Positions 35,906-44,670 of a stretch of DNA of 64,000 bases are shown here, piece by piece. The notes below the pieces were generated by a model that did no database searches, was not told the origin of the DNA, and saw only the letters and a list, made by a program, of their open reading frames with translations. The translations under genes and the position numbers were made by a program. The stretch is from Xanthomonas sp. F10. Lineage in GTDB: Bacteria > Pseudomonadota > Gammaproteobacteria > Xanthomonadales > Xanthomonadaceae. The stretch spans positions 248,001 through 312,000 of the forward strand of contig NZ_JACHNP010000003.1 in the NCBI RefSeq assembly GCF_014206815.1, written 5' to 3'. Each line of letters starts with the position of its first letter. The first letter of the stretch is position 1.

Positions 35906-36861
35906 GCGGCGCGGGCCGCCAGTTGCGCCAGTGCGCGCGCGTGCGCCGGGGCGTCGTTGAGGCAGGGGATGTAGCGCACTTGCATGCCGCGTTCGGCGCA
36001 GGTCTCGACGAAGCCCATCGCCACTTCTTCCAGGGTTTCCAGGCAATCGGTGGCGAAGCCGGGACAGATCACGTCCACCTGCTTGACCCCCTGCCCGGCC
36101 AGCTCCCACAGCCGCGGTTCGGCATACGGGCGCAGCCAGCGCTCGGCGCCGAAGCGCGACTGGTAGCCGAGCTCCCATTGCCCGGCCTCCAGGCCCAGCG
36201 CGGTGGCGATCGCCTGCGCGCTGGCTTCGCAGCGCTGCGGGTAGGGATCGCCGTTGTTGGCCACGCGCTGCGGCAGGCCGTGGAAGGAGAAGAACAGGCG
36301 CTCGCCACGGCCGTGCTGTGCCCAGTGCGCACGCACGCTGTCCGCCACCGCCTCGACCCAGGCCGGATCGGTCGGGTAGTCCTCGATCAGGTGCACCGGC
36401 AGCTGCGGATGGCGCGCCTGCCAGGCGCCCACCACGTCCTCGATCGAGGCGGTGGTGGTGGTCGAATACTGCGGGTACAGCGGCAGCACCACGATCCGGC
36501 GCACGCCCGCATCGCGCAGCGCATCCAGGGCCGGCGCCAGCGCCGGCGCGCCGTAGCGCATCGCCCAGGCCACGCGGTGCCCGGGCAGTTCGCGCTGCAT
36601 GCCCTCGGCCAGGCGCCGGGTGTACACCGCCAGCGGCGAACCGTCCGCCAGCCACACCTGCGCATACTTCTCCGCCGACTTCGGCGAGCGCCGCGGCAGG
36701 ATGACCCAGTGCAGCAGCGGCCACCAGAACAGCCGCGGGATCGCAACCACGCGCTTGTCGCCGAGGAACTCGGCCAGATAACGGGCGACCGCAGGCGCGG
36801 TCGGCGCCTCGGGCGTGCCTAGATTCACCACCAGGATGGCGGTCTCGGGTGCGTCGGACAT
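35902..36861 (-). CDS. hemH: Ferrochelatase
   Basis: A 319-residue enzyme that inserts ferrous iron into protoporphyrin IX, the last step of haem synthesis. Motifs: [14 protein letters not shown] at the start, [28 protein letters not shown], the catalytic His in [13 protein letters not shown], and [16 protein letters not shown]. Full length. The ATG is preceded by a CACAAT box 6 bases away. The hydrolase gene follows with a 4-base overlap. Confidence 0.95.
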   Translation of the reverse strand: MSDAPETAILVVNLGTPEAPTAPAVARYLAEFLGDKRVVAIPRLFWWPLLHWVILPRRSPKSAEKYAQVWLADGSPLAVYTRRLAEGMQRELPGHRVAWAMRYGAPALAPALDALRDAGVRRIVVLPLYPQYSTTTTASIEDVVGAWQARHPQLPVHLIEDYPTDPAWVEAVADSVRAHWAQHGRGERLFFSFHGLPQRVANNGDPYPQRCEASAQAIATALGLEAGQWELGYQSRFGAERWLRPYAEPRLWELAGQGVKQVDVICPGFATDCLETLEEVAMGFVETCAERGMQVRYIPCLNDAPAHARALAQLAARAA

Positions 36862-36867
36862 GCGCGC

Positions 36868-36873
36868 ATTGTG
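36868..36873 (-). promoter_or_regulatory. -10 element placed for a leaderless hemH transcript
   Basis: CACAAT on the minus strand ends 6 bases before the hemH ATG. Confidence 0.4.
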
Positions 36874-37027
36874 GCAGAGCGCGCGCGCCGCGGCGTGTCG
36901 ATTCGCTCGATCGCGGCGATCGATGGCGCCTGCGCGCAGCCCGGCACCACTCATTGCCGATTCATTGCCCTGTGACTAAGTTCAAGCGCTTGCAGTATCT
37001 TGCTGCGGACCTACTTCGGAGCCCGCC

Positions 37028-37924
37028 ATGCCCCTCCTGCCGCGCCTCGCCCTGTTGTTGAGCACCCTGTTGTTCGTCGGCCACGCCGTGGCCGGCCCGG
37101 AAGAGGACGAGCGCGCCCGCAACGCGCTGCGCGTGCTGACCGACATCCAGAAGATTCCCGAGCAGGCCATTCCCGACAAGCTGCTCGACGAGGGCCGCGC
37201 CATCGTGGTGATCCCGGATACGCTCAAGGCCGGCCTGGTGATCGGCGGCCGCCGCGGCCATGGCCTGATGTCGGTCAAGCGCCCCGACGGCACCTGGTCC
37301 AATCCGGTGTTCGTCAAGCTCACCGGCGGCAGCATCGGCTTCCAGGTCGGCGTGCAGTCCTCCGACGTGGTGCTGGTGTTCCGCAACGACCGCAGCCTGG
37401 ACAACATCGTCAACGGCAAGTTCACCCTCGGCGCCGATGCCGGCGTCGCCGCCGGCCCGGTGGGGCGCAACGCCGCCGCCGCCACCGACGGCCAGCTCAA
37501 GGCCGAGATCTGGTCGTGGTCGCGCGCCCGCGGTCTGTTCGCCGGCGTCGCCCTGGACGGCGCGGCGCTGCAGATCGACGATGCCGCCGACCTCAATGCC
37601 TACGGCAGCAACACCACGCCGCGGATGATCTTCGAGGGCCGCACTACCAACCGGCCGTCCAACGACATCGTCGCCTTCCGCGACAAGCTCGAGGAAGCCA
37701 CCTACGCCGCGCGGCAGAGCCGCGGCACCGACAGCAACGGCAGCCCGGGCCCCGCCCCGGCACCGGCCATGTCGGCGCCGCAGCCCACGCCCGAACCGAC
37801 CGCCGCGCCCGACGCCGCCGCCAGCACCGTGCCACTGCAGGGCCAGACGCCACCGGCGCAGCAGGGCTTCCAGCCGGTGTCCGACGGCGAGATCCGCACC
37901 GAGAAGCTCGACGGCGATCGCTGA
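37028..37924 (+). CDS. SYLF-domain (Ysc84-like) lipid-binding protein
   Basis: A 298-residue exported protein with signal peptide [16 protein letters not shown]. The SYLF core includes [54 protein letters not shown] and [16 protein letters not shown] (residues about 35-205). A Pro/Ala-rich tail of about 80 residues follows. SYLF domains bind phosphoinositides in eukaryotes; the bacterial role is not established. Single gene, about 125 bases before tatA. Confidence 0.9.
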   Translation: MPLLPRLALLLSTLLFVGHAVAGPEEDERARNALRVLTDIQKIPEQAIPDKLLDEGRAIVVIPDTLKAGLVIGGRRGHGLMSVKRPDGTWSNPVFVKLTGGSIGFQVGVQSSDVVLVFRNDRSLDNIVNGKFTLGADAGVAAGPVGRNAAAATDGQLKAEIWSWSRARGLFAGVALDGAALQIDDAADLNAYGSNTTPRMIFEGRTTNRPSNDIVAFRDKLEEATYAARQSRGTDSNGSPGPAPAPAMSAPQPTPEPTAAPDAAASTVPLQGQTPPAQQGFQPVSDGEIRTEKLDGDR

Positions 37925-38010
37925 GCGTTGTTCCCAACGTCACCTGTCCGTCCCGGCCTGCAGGCGCGCCTGCATGGCCGCGAGAGGTAACGCGGCGCGG
38001 CGCGGTGCGT

Positions 38011-38016
38011 TATCCT
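38011..38016 (+). promoter_or_regulatory. -10-like element upstream of tatABC
   Basis: TATCCT lies 33 bases before the tatA ATG, giving a leader of about 27 bases. No clear -35 box. Confidence 0.35.
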
Positions 38017-38049
38017 GCGGGTTCCTTACGACTTTTCTGCGAGCGGATC

Positions 38050-38280
38050 ATGGGCAGTCTTAGCATCTGGCACTGGCTGGTGGTGCTGGTGATCGTGCTG
38101 CTGGTGTTCGGCACCAAGCGGCTGACGAGCGGCGCCAAGGATCTGGGCAACGCGGTCAAGGAATTCAAGAAAGGCATGCGCGACGAGGACAAGCCGGCCG
38201 GCCAGCTCGGCGACGAGACGCGCAGCAGCAGCGAGCCGTCCCGCCAGACCCAGGCCGAGCGCGACCGCGACGCGCACTGA
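38050..38280 (+). CDS. tatA: Twin-arginine translocase subunit TatA
   Basis: A 76-residue inner-membrane protein: single N-terminal TM ([18 protein letters not shown]), the hinge Phe-Gly, then an amphipathic helix [19 protein letters not shown] and a charged tail. TatA oligomers form the path for folded Tat substrates. First gene of tatABC; tatB follows after 15 bases. Confidence 0.95.
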   Translation: MGSLSIWHWLVVLVIVLLVFGTKRLTSGAKDLGNAVKEFKKGMRDEDKPAGQLGDETRSSSEPSRQTQAERDRDAH

Positions 38281-38295
38281 CGGGACCCCGCCGGC

Positions 38296-38832
38296 GTGTT
38301 CGATATCGGATTCAGCGAACTGCTGGTGATCGCGGTGGTGGCCCTGGTGGTGCTCGGCCCCGAGCGCCTGCCCAAGGCGGCGCGCTTTGCCGGGTTGTGG
38401 GTGCGTCGCGCCCGCGCGCAGTGGGACTCGGTGAAGCAGGAACTGGAACGCGAACTGGAAGCCGAGGAACTCAAGCGCAGCCTGCACGACGTGCAGAGTT
38501 CGCTGCGCCAGGCCGAGACCCAGTTTCGCGACGGCAGCGAGGAACTGCACCGGCAGACCGAGGCACTGCGCCGCGAGATCGATCCGAACCCGCCGGTAGC
38601 GCCTGCGGACAACGCGCCGACCGTCGCGCCGCCCGCGGCGGCCACCTCGACCGACGCCTCGACGCCGTACGTCGCCGACACGGCCACACCCCCGCCGACG
38701 GCCTCGACGACGCCCGTAGCGTCCGTGCTGCCGGCCGCCGCGCGCGGCGCAGCCGCACCGCATCCGGCACCCGGCGCGGCGACCGCGCACACCGGCCAAC
38801 CGCCCTCCCGTGATCCGGAGGCGCCGCGATGA
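38296..38832 (+). CDS. tatB: Twin-arginine translocase subunit TatB
   Basis: A 178-residue membrane protein beginning with GTG. The N-terminus MFDIGFSELLVIAVVALVVL and the Glu in the TM are TatB hallmarks; PERLPKAARFAGLWVRRAR starts the amphipathic helix and a long coiled region (ELERELEAEELKRSLHDV) follows. The C-terminus is Ala/Pro-rich. With TatC it forms the substrate receptor. Its end overlaps the tatC start (ATGA). Confidence 0.95.
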   Translation: MFDIGFSELLVIAVVALVVLGPERLPKAARFAGLWVRRARAQWDSVKQELERELEAEELKRSLHDVQSSLRQAETQFRDGSEELHRQTEALRREIDPNPPVAPADNAPTVAPPAAATSTDASTPYVADTATPPPTASTTPVASVLPAAARGAAAPHPAPGAATAHTGQPPSRDPEAPR

Positions 38833-39563
38833 ACGTCGAAGCCGAGAGCAGCCTGATCGAACACCTGATCGAGCTGCGCGCGCGGCTGATGCGCGCGCTG
38901 ATCGGCCTGGGCGTGGTGGTGGTGGCGCTGCTGCCCTTCTCCAAGCGCCTGTACTCCTGGCTGGCCGAGCCGATGCTGGCGCAGTTGCCGGTGGGCCAGA
39001 GCGTGATCGCCACGCACCCGGCCGGCGCGGTCATCGCCCCGCTCAAGCTGGCGTTCTTCCTGGCCCTGTTCGTGTCCGCGCCGTGGCTGCTGTACCAGGC
39101 CTGGGCCTTCGTCGCCCCCGGCCTGTACCAGCGCGAGAAGCGCCTGGCGCTGCCGCTGCTGGCTTCGGCGGTACTGCTGTTCTACCTCGGCTGCGGCTTC
39201 GCCTATTTCCTGGTGCTGCCGGCGGTGTTCCACTTCCTGACCACGTTCAAGCCGGACGTGATCCAGCTCACCCCCGATGCCGGCGCCTACCTGGATTTCG
39301 TCCTGGCGATCTTCTTCGCCTTCGGCGCCAGCTTCGAACTGCCGGTGGCACTGGTGATCCTCGCCCTGCTCGGCTGGGTGACCCCGCAGCAACTGCGCGA
39401 GGGCCGCGGCTACGCGGTGGTCGGTATTTTTGTGCTGGCCGCCGTGCTGACCCCGCCGGACGTGGTCTCGCAACTGATGCTGGCGATCCCGATGTGCCTG
39501 CTGTACGAACTGGGCATCGTGGCGTCGAGCTGGCTGGTGTCGAGCCAGGCGCGCACGCAGTAA
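38829..39563 (+). CDS. tatC: Twin-arginine translocase subunit TatC
   Basis: A 244-residue polytopic protein with six hydrophobic segments. SSLIEHLIELRARLMRALI is the conserved cytoplasmic N-terminus (with EHL.ELR), followed by PWLLYQAWAFVAPGLYQREK and the F-x-x-x-F...P region YFLVLPAVFHFLTTF. It recognises the twin-arginine signal. A likely Tat substrate, OpgD, is encoded in this window at about 55 kb. Last gene of the operon. Confidence 0.95.
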   Translation: MNVEAESSLIEHLIELRARLMRALIGLGVVVVALLPFSKRLYSWLAEPMLAQLPVGQSVIATHPAGAVIAPLKLAFFLALFVSAPWLLYQAWAFVAPGLYQREKRLALPLLASAVLLFYLGCGFAYFLVLPAVFHFLTTFKPDVIQLTPDAGAYLDFVLAIFFAFGASFELPVALVILALLGWVTPQQLREGRGYAVVGIFVLAAVLTPPDVVSQLMLAIPMCLLYELGIVASSWLVSSQARTQ

Positions 39564-40190
39564 CCGCATGCTGCAGTCCGACCGCCGAATCTGGCACTGT
39601 GATCTGGGATGCAAACTACGGCACGACCCGTAGTGGGTGACGTATAAAGTCCCCACGGGCAACTGCGCCGTCATTGCGAAACAGCAACGGATGCCCCCTG
39701 AGGGCCGCGAATAAACCCAAGGAAGGTGCCGCGTGCGAATGACTGCCGGTGCACAGGACCAAGACCATTCCCTTGAGCGCATGCTGATCGCCCGTGCGCG
39801 GGTGCTGTCGCTTGCGCGACGACGTGATCTAGGAATCCAGCGGTGCGATGCGCTTCCACAGCGCGGCGCGGGCCGCGTTGCGGCGCGCCATTCCCCGCCA
39901 TTTCGCCAACGCCGCGCCTGAGTAGAGAGATGTGTTGTCGGCTCGTGGCCGGCGCCGGATCGCGCGATCCGCGCACACGGCGTCGGAGCCGCATCCGATC
40001 ACAGCAGCATCGGCACCGGGCCGCACCCGGCCCTGCCGACACGGCCATGGAAGACCGTCTTCATGGCGGTGGCACTCGCGCCGCCGCCCCCCTGTCCCTG
40101 ACGGACAGGCAAGCCGGCAGAGCGCAGGACGTCGCTCACGACCGGCATCGCTCGCAATGAAGCAGTATCCCAATGACCAAGGAGTACGTC
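39564..40190. other. Long spacer between tatC and the secreted protease gene
   Basis: No convincing gene in either direction. A 7-bp inverted repeat (ACTACGG/CCGTAGT, 39615-39634) lies about 50 bases after tatC and may help end transcription, though it lacks a T-run; TATAAA just beyond it could be a -10 box for an unseen transcript. Confidence 0.35.
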
Positions 40191-41183
40191 ATGAAACGTC
40201 TGGCTGCACTGGGATTTACCTTGCTGGTATCGACAGCGGCGACCGCGGCGGTCGCAGGTACGCCATCGTTCCAGAAACAGGGCGGGAAAGCGAAGTTCAT
40301 CAACGGCGACAATCTGGTGACCGGCGTGTACGCGGAGACGGCCACCCCGGCGGACACGCGCTTGCAGAGCCCGCAACAGAAGGCCGCCGGCCTGAGCGCG
40401 GTGATGGTCACCCGCAATGGCGACCAATACGTCTCGTCGGCAAGCGCGGAGGACGTGGCGCTCTTCGAGGAGGCGATCAAGGCGATGGAACTGCTCGGCC
40501 GCCTGCCGCACTCCGTGCCCGGCACGCCACCGACGCGCCCCACCGGCGATGGTGCCGGCCGCGCCGTCCCCAACGTGGTGATCGGGACCGACGAACGGGT
40601 CCAGGTGACCACCACCACCAACGCGCCGTACTGGCACATCGGGCGCATAGGCATCGGCTGCACCGGAACGCTGATCGGACCCAAGCACGTCCTGACCGCC
40701 GGCCACTGCGTGTCCGACGGCGCTGGCAATTGGTATTCCAGCCTCGACTTCACCGTGGCCCAGAACGGCAGCTACCAGCCGTGGGGAACGGCGACGTGGG
40801 CGCGTGCCATCACCACGACGGCGTGGCTCAACAACGGCGACAGCAACTACGACTATGCGCTGATCGTCCTGAGCACTGCTCCCCATGGCGGGAATGCGGG
40901 CTGGGGCACCTACTCCGGAGGCACCCATACCATCACCGGATACCCGGGCGACAAGCCGTTCGGAACGATGTGGAGTGCGTCCGGCGGTGTCTCGACCAGC
41001 GGCTCCTACAGGCTCTGCTACACCATCGACACCAGCGGCGGCAACAGCGGAAGCGGCATCTACGACAGCGGCTACGTGGTCCGCGGCGTCCACACGACCG
41101 GCTCTTCGAGCCAAAACTGCGGGACGCGGCTGACCAGTACCGTCTTCAACACGCTGCAGAACTGGATCGCCGACAACCCGTGA
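40191..41183 (+). CDS. Secreted trypsin-like serine protease (glutamyl-endopeptidase-like)
   Basis: A 330-residue preproprotein. Signal peptide LAALGFTLLVSTAATAAVA, then a propeptide of about 110 residues (GDNLVTGVYAE to PTRPTGDG), then a chymotrypsin-fold domain. The catalytic triad can be seen: His in LTAGHCV, Asp in SNYDYALIVL, Ser in DTSGGNSGSGIY. GCTGTLIGPKHVL and YPGDKPFGTMW resemble V8/glutamyl endopeptidases. AAGGAG lies 6 bases before the ATG. A small lipoprotein gene follows on the same strand; it could be a protective partner. Substrate unknown. Confidence 0.9.
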   Translation: MKRLAALGFTLLVSTAATAAVAGTPSFQKQGGKAKFINGDNLVTGVYAETATPADTRLQSPQQKAAGLSAVMVTRNGDQYVSSASAEDVALFEEAIKAMELLGRLPHSVPGTPPTRPTGDGAGRAVPNVVIGTDERVQVTTTTNAPYWHIGRIGIGCTGTLIGPKHVLTAGHCVSDGAGNWYSSLDFTVAQNGSYQPWGTATWARAITTTAWLNNGDSNYDYALIVLSTAPHGGNAGWGTYSGGTHTITGYPGDKPFGTMWSASGGVSTSGSYRLCYTIDTSGGNSGSGIYDSGYVVRGVHTTGSSSQNCGTRLTSTVFNTLQNWIADNP

Positions 41184-41281
41184 CGAGCGCCCGCTCCCGA
41201 TCCTGAGTGCCATCGCCGTGGTGCTGCGGAGGACTGCGCACCACGGCTTACGCCGAACCGACGATGCGAGAGGAGTTGCAG

Positions 41282-41581
41282 ATGAGACGGATGCTTGCCG
41301 CGACGCTGGTCCTGGTGGCGGGCTGCAGCCTCGGCAGCGGGCCGGCCGCGAATCGCGAGCCGCTGGAGTCCGCGCTGATTGTCGGCAGCGCGCAATCCCC
41401 GGACCCTGTGCTGGCCCGGGTCATGGAACTGAAGGAGCGGGGCGTGGTGGAGGGCGTCGTGGTGTACGAATCGTTCCCGGTGCGGATCCGCCTACGCGCG
41501 CCCAGGCGGGTGATCGACGAACTGGAGGCGATGCCACGGGCGGCCCAGAGCGCTCCCGGCGACCGCAGCGGCCGTCGCTGA
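41282..41581 (+). CDS. Small putative lipoprotein downstream of the protease
   Basis: A 99-residue protein with lipobox LVAGC (Cys about residue 15). The mature part (DPVLARVMELKERGVVEGVVV, YESFPVRIRLRAPRRVIDEL) is one small alpha/beta domain, not unlike a protease propeptide or inhibitor, but no family is recognised. AGGAG lies 6 bases before the ATG. It lies 98 bases after the protease on the same strand. Confidence 0.7.
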   Translation: MRRMLAATLVLVAGCSLGSGPAANREPLESALIVGSAQSPDPVLARVMELKERGVVEGVVVYESFPVRIRLRAPRRVIDELEAMPRAAQSAPGDRSGRR

Positions 41582-41592
41582 GCCTGCCGCGA

Positions 41593-42486
41593 TCAGGCTT
41601 CGATGACGTTCGGTGGCGGCGCCACGGCCGCCGCATCGCCGGCGTGCACGAACATCTGCTTCCAGGCCGCGTACACGATCCCGGCCAGCACCGGCATCAG
41701 CAGCGCCATCAGCAGCAACTGCGCGACCAGCGCCGCCACCGCGGTGCCGACGAGGAACTGCAGCACCAGCATCACCACGGTCAGCGCGAAATAGAACGCG
41801 AACATGGCCAGGAAGGCGAGGACGAAGAACACCAGCATCGCCGGCAGGTTATGCAGGCAGGCGCGCAGGCCGTGACCGATGGCGGCGATGCCGTTGCGGC
41901 CGTCGAACATCACCTGCGGCGCGAACAGGAACAGGGTCAGCGCCACGGCCACGAACCCGACCGCCACCAGCATCAGCCACAGCAGGATGCGCAGCGCCGG
42001 CAGGGTCGCGACCAGTTGCTCCACCTGCAGCGGATCCGGCTGCGCGCCGGACTGGCCCAGCTCGTTGAGCTTGTTCATCACCGTGGTCAACTGCATCCAC
42101 CCATCCGGGCCGATCACCACCACCGCCAGCAGGGCCAGCGCCAGCCCGACCACCACCTGCGGCAACAGCGCCACCAGCAGGTTCGGCGTGCGGCCGCCCT
42201 GCAGGCCCTGCAGCAGATGCGCCGGCTCGGCACTGCGGCCCTGGTCGACCTCGCGCACGGCCCACACCAGCCCGCCGAACAGCAGCGGCCCGGCCAAGCC
42301 CATCAGCAGTTGCGCCAGCATGCCCAGGGTCGGGTTGAGCACGCCCAGGAACAGGGCGATCAGCGCCGTCAGCCCCCAGATCAGTCCGAGCCGGCCCAGT
42401 GCCCATGGCGCCCGCCGCAGCAGGGACATGCCGGCCAACAGCCATTCCGCGCCGGCCGAGGCCGGCAGCTTGCGAATCTCGATCAT
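41593..42486 (-). CDS. BPSS1780-type integral membrane protein
   Basis: A 297-residue inner-membrane protein with several TM segments: WALGRLGLIWGLTALIALFLGVL, MLAQLLMGLAGPLLFGGLVW, LLVALLPQVVVGLALALLAVVVI, ILLWLMLVAVGFVAVALTLFL, and two more near the C-terminus. The N-terminal IRKLPASAGAEWL and the internal LFLFAPQVMFDGR are typical of BPSS1780-family proteins, of unknown function. It converges with the small lipoprotein gene. The start gives a short cytoplasmic N-terminus. Confidence 0.82.
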   Translation of the reverse strand: MIEIRKLPASAGAEWLLAGMSLLRRAPWALGRLGLIWGLTALIALFLGVLNPTLGMLAQLLMGLAGPLLFGGLVWAVREVDQGRSAEPAHLLQGLQGGRTPNLLVALLPQVVVGLALALLAVVVIGPDGWMQLTTVMNKLNELGQSGAQPDPLQVEQLVATLPALRILLWLMLVAVGFVAVALTLFLFAPQVMFDGRNGIAAIGHGLRACLHNLPAMLVFFVLAFLAMFAFYFALTVVMLVLQFLVGTAVAALVAQLLLMALLMPVLAGIVYAAWKQMFVHAGDAAAVAPPPNVIEA

Positions 42487-42533
42487 TGCCAATCCGAAGT
42501 GGGGGACGCCGTACAGCGCGGCGACTGCACAGA

Positions 42534-43304
42534 TTATCGCGGTTTTGCCTGGCCGCTGCTGTGCTGCCCGCGTGCGTGCTGAACAAAGCGCCGCAACAGT
42601 TTGCGCGCCAGCGGTGCGGCGCTGACCTCGCGGGCGATGGTACGGGCGCAGCGTCCGGCGCTGCGTAGACAGTCGGCACGCGCCTGCACGTAGCCGCGCA
42701 TGTGGTGGGTGGCGAACTCCGGATGGAACTGCAGGCCCCAGGTCGCCTCGCCCCAGCGGAAGGCGTGGCACTGGTCCTGCGCCGAGCGCGCCAGCACGGT
42801 GGCGCCGGCCGGCGCGCGCAGCACCGTCTGCAGGTGCGTGGCATGCGCGGGGAAGCGCGCCGGCAGGCCGGCGAACAGCGGATCCTCGGCCGCGGGCGGA
42901 TGCAATTCGATGTGCACCGTGCCCGATTCGCGCCCGGCCGGGTTGTAGGCCACCTCCCCGCCCAGCGCGTGCGCCAGCAGCTGGTGGCCGTAGCAGATGC
43001 CCAGCAGCGGCGTGCCGTCCTCGGCGGCCTCGCGCAGCCAGGCGGCCGAGCGCTCGCTCCAGTCGGCCCGATCGGTGACGAACGCCGCCGAGCCGGTGAC
43101 GATCACCCCGGCGAAGTCGCCCCGCGCCGGCAGGGCCTCCCCGGCGGCGACATTGGCCACGACCGTGTCGCCCTCGGCCAGGCCGGCGGCGACCCGGATC
43201 CAGTGCGGGAAGCGCCCGTAGCGCCGCATCGTCGCCACCGGTTCACCGGTCTCGAGGATCAGGAAGGGCGCAGCACGGCGACGGACGGAAGAAGCCAACG
43301 GCAT
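42534..43304 (-). CDS. Class I glutamine amidotransferase-like protein (GMP synthase N-terminal-domain type)
   Basis: A 256-residue cytoplasmic protein. Triad residues can be seen: Cys in TPLLGICYGHQLLAHALGG and His-Glu in WGLQFHPEFATHHM. DFAGVIVTGSAAFV is the strand before. It is a stand-alone GATase as in GuaA-like or gamma-glutamyl hydrolase-like proteins; without an ammonia-using partner nearby, the substrate is unknown. About 47 bases upstream of the BPSS1780-type gene on the same strand. Confidence 0.85.
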   Translation of the reverse strand: MPLASSVRRRAAPFLILETGEPVATMRRYGRFPHWIRVAAGLAEGDTVVANVAAGEALPARGDFAGVIVTGSAAFVTDRADWSERSAAWLREAAEDGTPLLGICYGHQLLAHALGGEVAYNPAGRESGTVHIELHPPAAEDPLFAGLPARFPAHATHLQTVLRAPAGATVLARSAQDQCHAFRWGEATWGLQFHPEFATHHMRGYVQARADCLRSAGRCARTIAREVSAAPLARKLLRRFVQHARGQHSSGQAKPR

Positions 43305-43539
43305 GGTGGGATTCTAGACGGCAGCGCGCGGCTTTTTCCAAGCCCGGAGGCCGCCGATGGCATAAGCATATAACTGCGAGCAAGCGGGCGGCGGCACGCC
43401 CCCAATCCGTGGCGCCGCCGCCGGGCCGTGCAGGCGATCCGGCACGCACGCGAGCAGGTCCCGGCACGCCGCCTGCGGCTTCCCATCCGCTTCAGCGCCG
43501 ATCGCGCAGGCTGTCGCTTTTCCCCCTGGCAGGTTTGCG

Positions 43540-44352
43540 ATGCGTCGTTCCCTGATCCCCTTGACCCTGGCCGCGCTGCTGCTCGCATCCGCGTCCGCAT
43601 CGGCGGCGGCGCCGGAAGCGAGCCGCCCCGCCCCGCCCACGACGCTGACCGTCCTCAGTTCCGGCGGCATCATGGGCGCGATCCGCGCCGTCGCGCCCGA
43701 CTACGAGCGGGCCACGGGCGTAAAGCTGCAGATCGAGGCGGCGCCGTCGATGGGCGACACCCCACAGGCGATTCCCAACCGCCTCGCCCGCCACGAGCCG
43801 GCGGACGTGCTGCTGATGGTCGGTGCGGCGCTCGACAAGCTCGTTGCCAGCGGCCAGGCGCGCCCCGCCAGCCGCGTGGACCTGGGCGAGTCCTACATCG
43901 CCATGGCGGTCAAACAGGGCGCGCCCGAGCCGGACATCTCCACCATGGACGCCTTCCGCAAGACCCTGCTGGACAGCCGCTCGGTGGCCTATTCCGACAG
44001 CGCCAGCGGCGTCTACCTGTCGCGCACGCTGTTCCCGCGGATGCGGCTCGGCGACGGCTTCGCCGCCAAGGCCCGGATGATTCCCGCCGAGCCGGTGGGC
44101 GCGGTTGTCGCGCGTGGCGAGGCGCAACTGGGCTTCCAGCAATTGAGCGAACTCAAGCCGGTCCCCGGCATCACCATCGTCGGCCTGATCCCCAAGCAGG
44201 CGCAGCAGATGACGCTGTATTCCGGCGCCGTCGCCACCGCCAGCACGCAGCCGCAGGCGGCGCAGGCGCTGCTGGAGTACCTGGCGTCCCCGGCGGCTGC
44301 CCAGGCGATTGCGGATAGCGGGCTGACGCCGCTCGCCGGGAAGAAGAAATAG
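43540..44352 (+). CDS. Periplasmic substrate-binding protein, molybdate (ModA)-like
   Basis: A 270-residue exported protein with signal peptide LIPLTLAALLLASASASAAA. The fold of type II periplasmic binding proteins can be read: TLTVLSSGGIMGAIRAV, PADVLLMVGAALDKLVASGQ, RSVAYSDSASGVYLSR, and the LGFQQLSELKPVPGI end typical of ModA-like proteins. No permease or ATPase lies next to it, so it is an orphan component. Ligand unknown (oxyanion or organic anion). Confidence 0.85.
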   Translation: MRRSLIPLTLAALLLASASASAAAPEASRPAPPTTLTVLSSGGIMGAIRAVAPDYERATGVKLQIEAAPSMGDTPQAIPNRLARHEPADVLLMVGAALDKLVASGQARPASRVDLGESYIAMAVKQGAPEPDISTMDAFRKTLLDSRSVAYSDSASGVYLSRTLFPRMRLGDGFAAKARMIPAEPVGAVVARGEAQLGFQQLSELKPVPGITIVGLIPKQAQQMTLYSGAVATASTQPQAAQALLEYLASPAAAQAIADSGLTPLAGKKK

Positions 44353-44670
44353 CCGCAGGACGGATCGCGGCGTTGCGTCCGGCATCCTCGTCCGACGCGT
44401 GGGCGGCGCGCATCGTTGCCCATTGTGCGGTTTGGCGCGACACACCGTGATCCCGTAGGAGCGGCTTCAGCCGCGACGGGCGTTCCCGGGAACGCTTGGT
44501 CGCGGCTGAAGCCGCTCCTACAGGTGCGCCAGCCATCGCGATGATGGGACTGGGGTGGGAGCGTCGGGATGGGGGATCGCGTCCGGCGCGCAGTGAGACG
44601 CCTCCGCAAGCGACATCGGGCGCGCAGCTGCCGCACGAAGAGACCAACGCCAACCGCGCCTCCTGCCCAC
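44353..44670. other. Spacer between convergent binding-protein and GspE-like genes
   Basis: No gene is visible. It holds one full copy of the family A inverted repeat. Confidence 0.4.
44455..44521. repeat. Interspersed long inverted repeat (family A), full copy
   Basis: Arms built around GGAGCGGCTTCAGCC and its complement match over about 21 bases without mismatch; the central part contains CGTTCCCGGGAACG, itself palindromic. It lies between convergent genes, where the hairpin could act as a bidirectional terminator. Confidence 0.85.
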
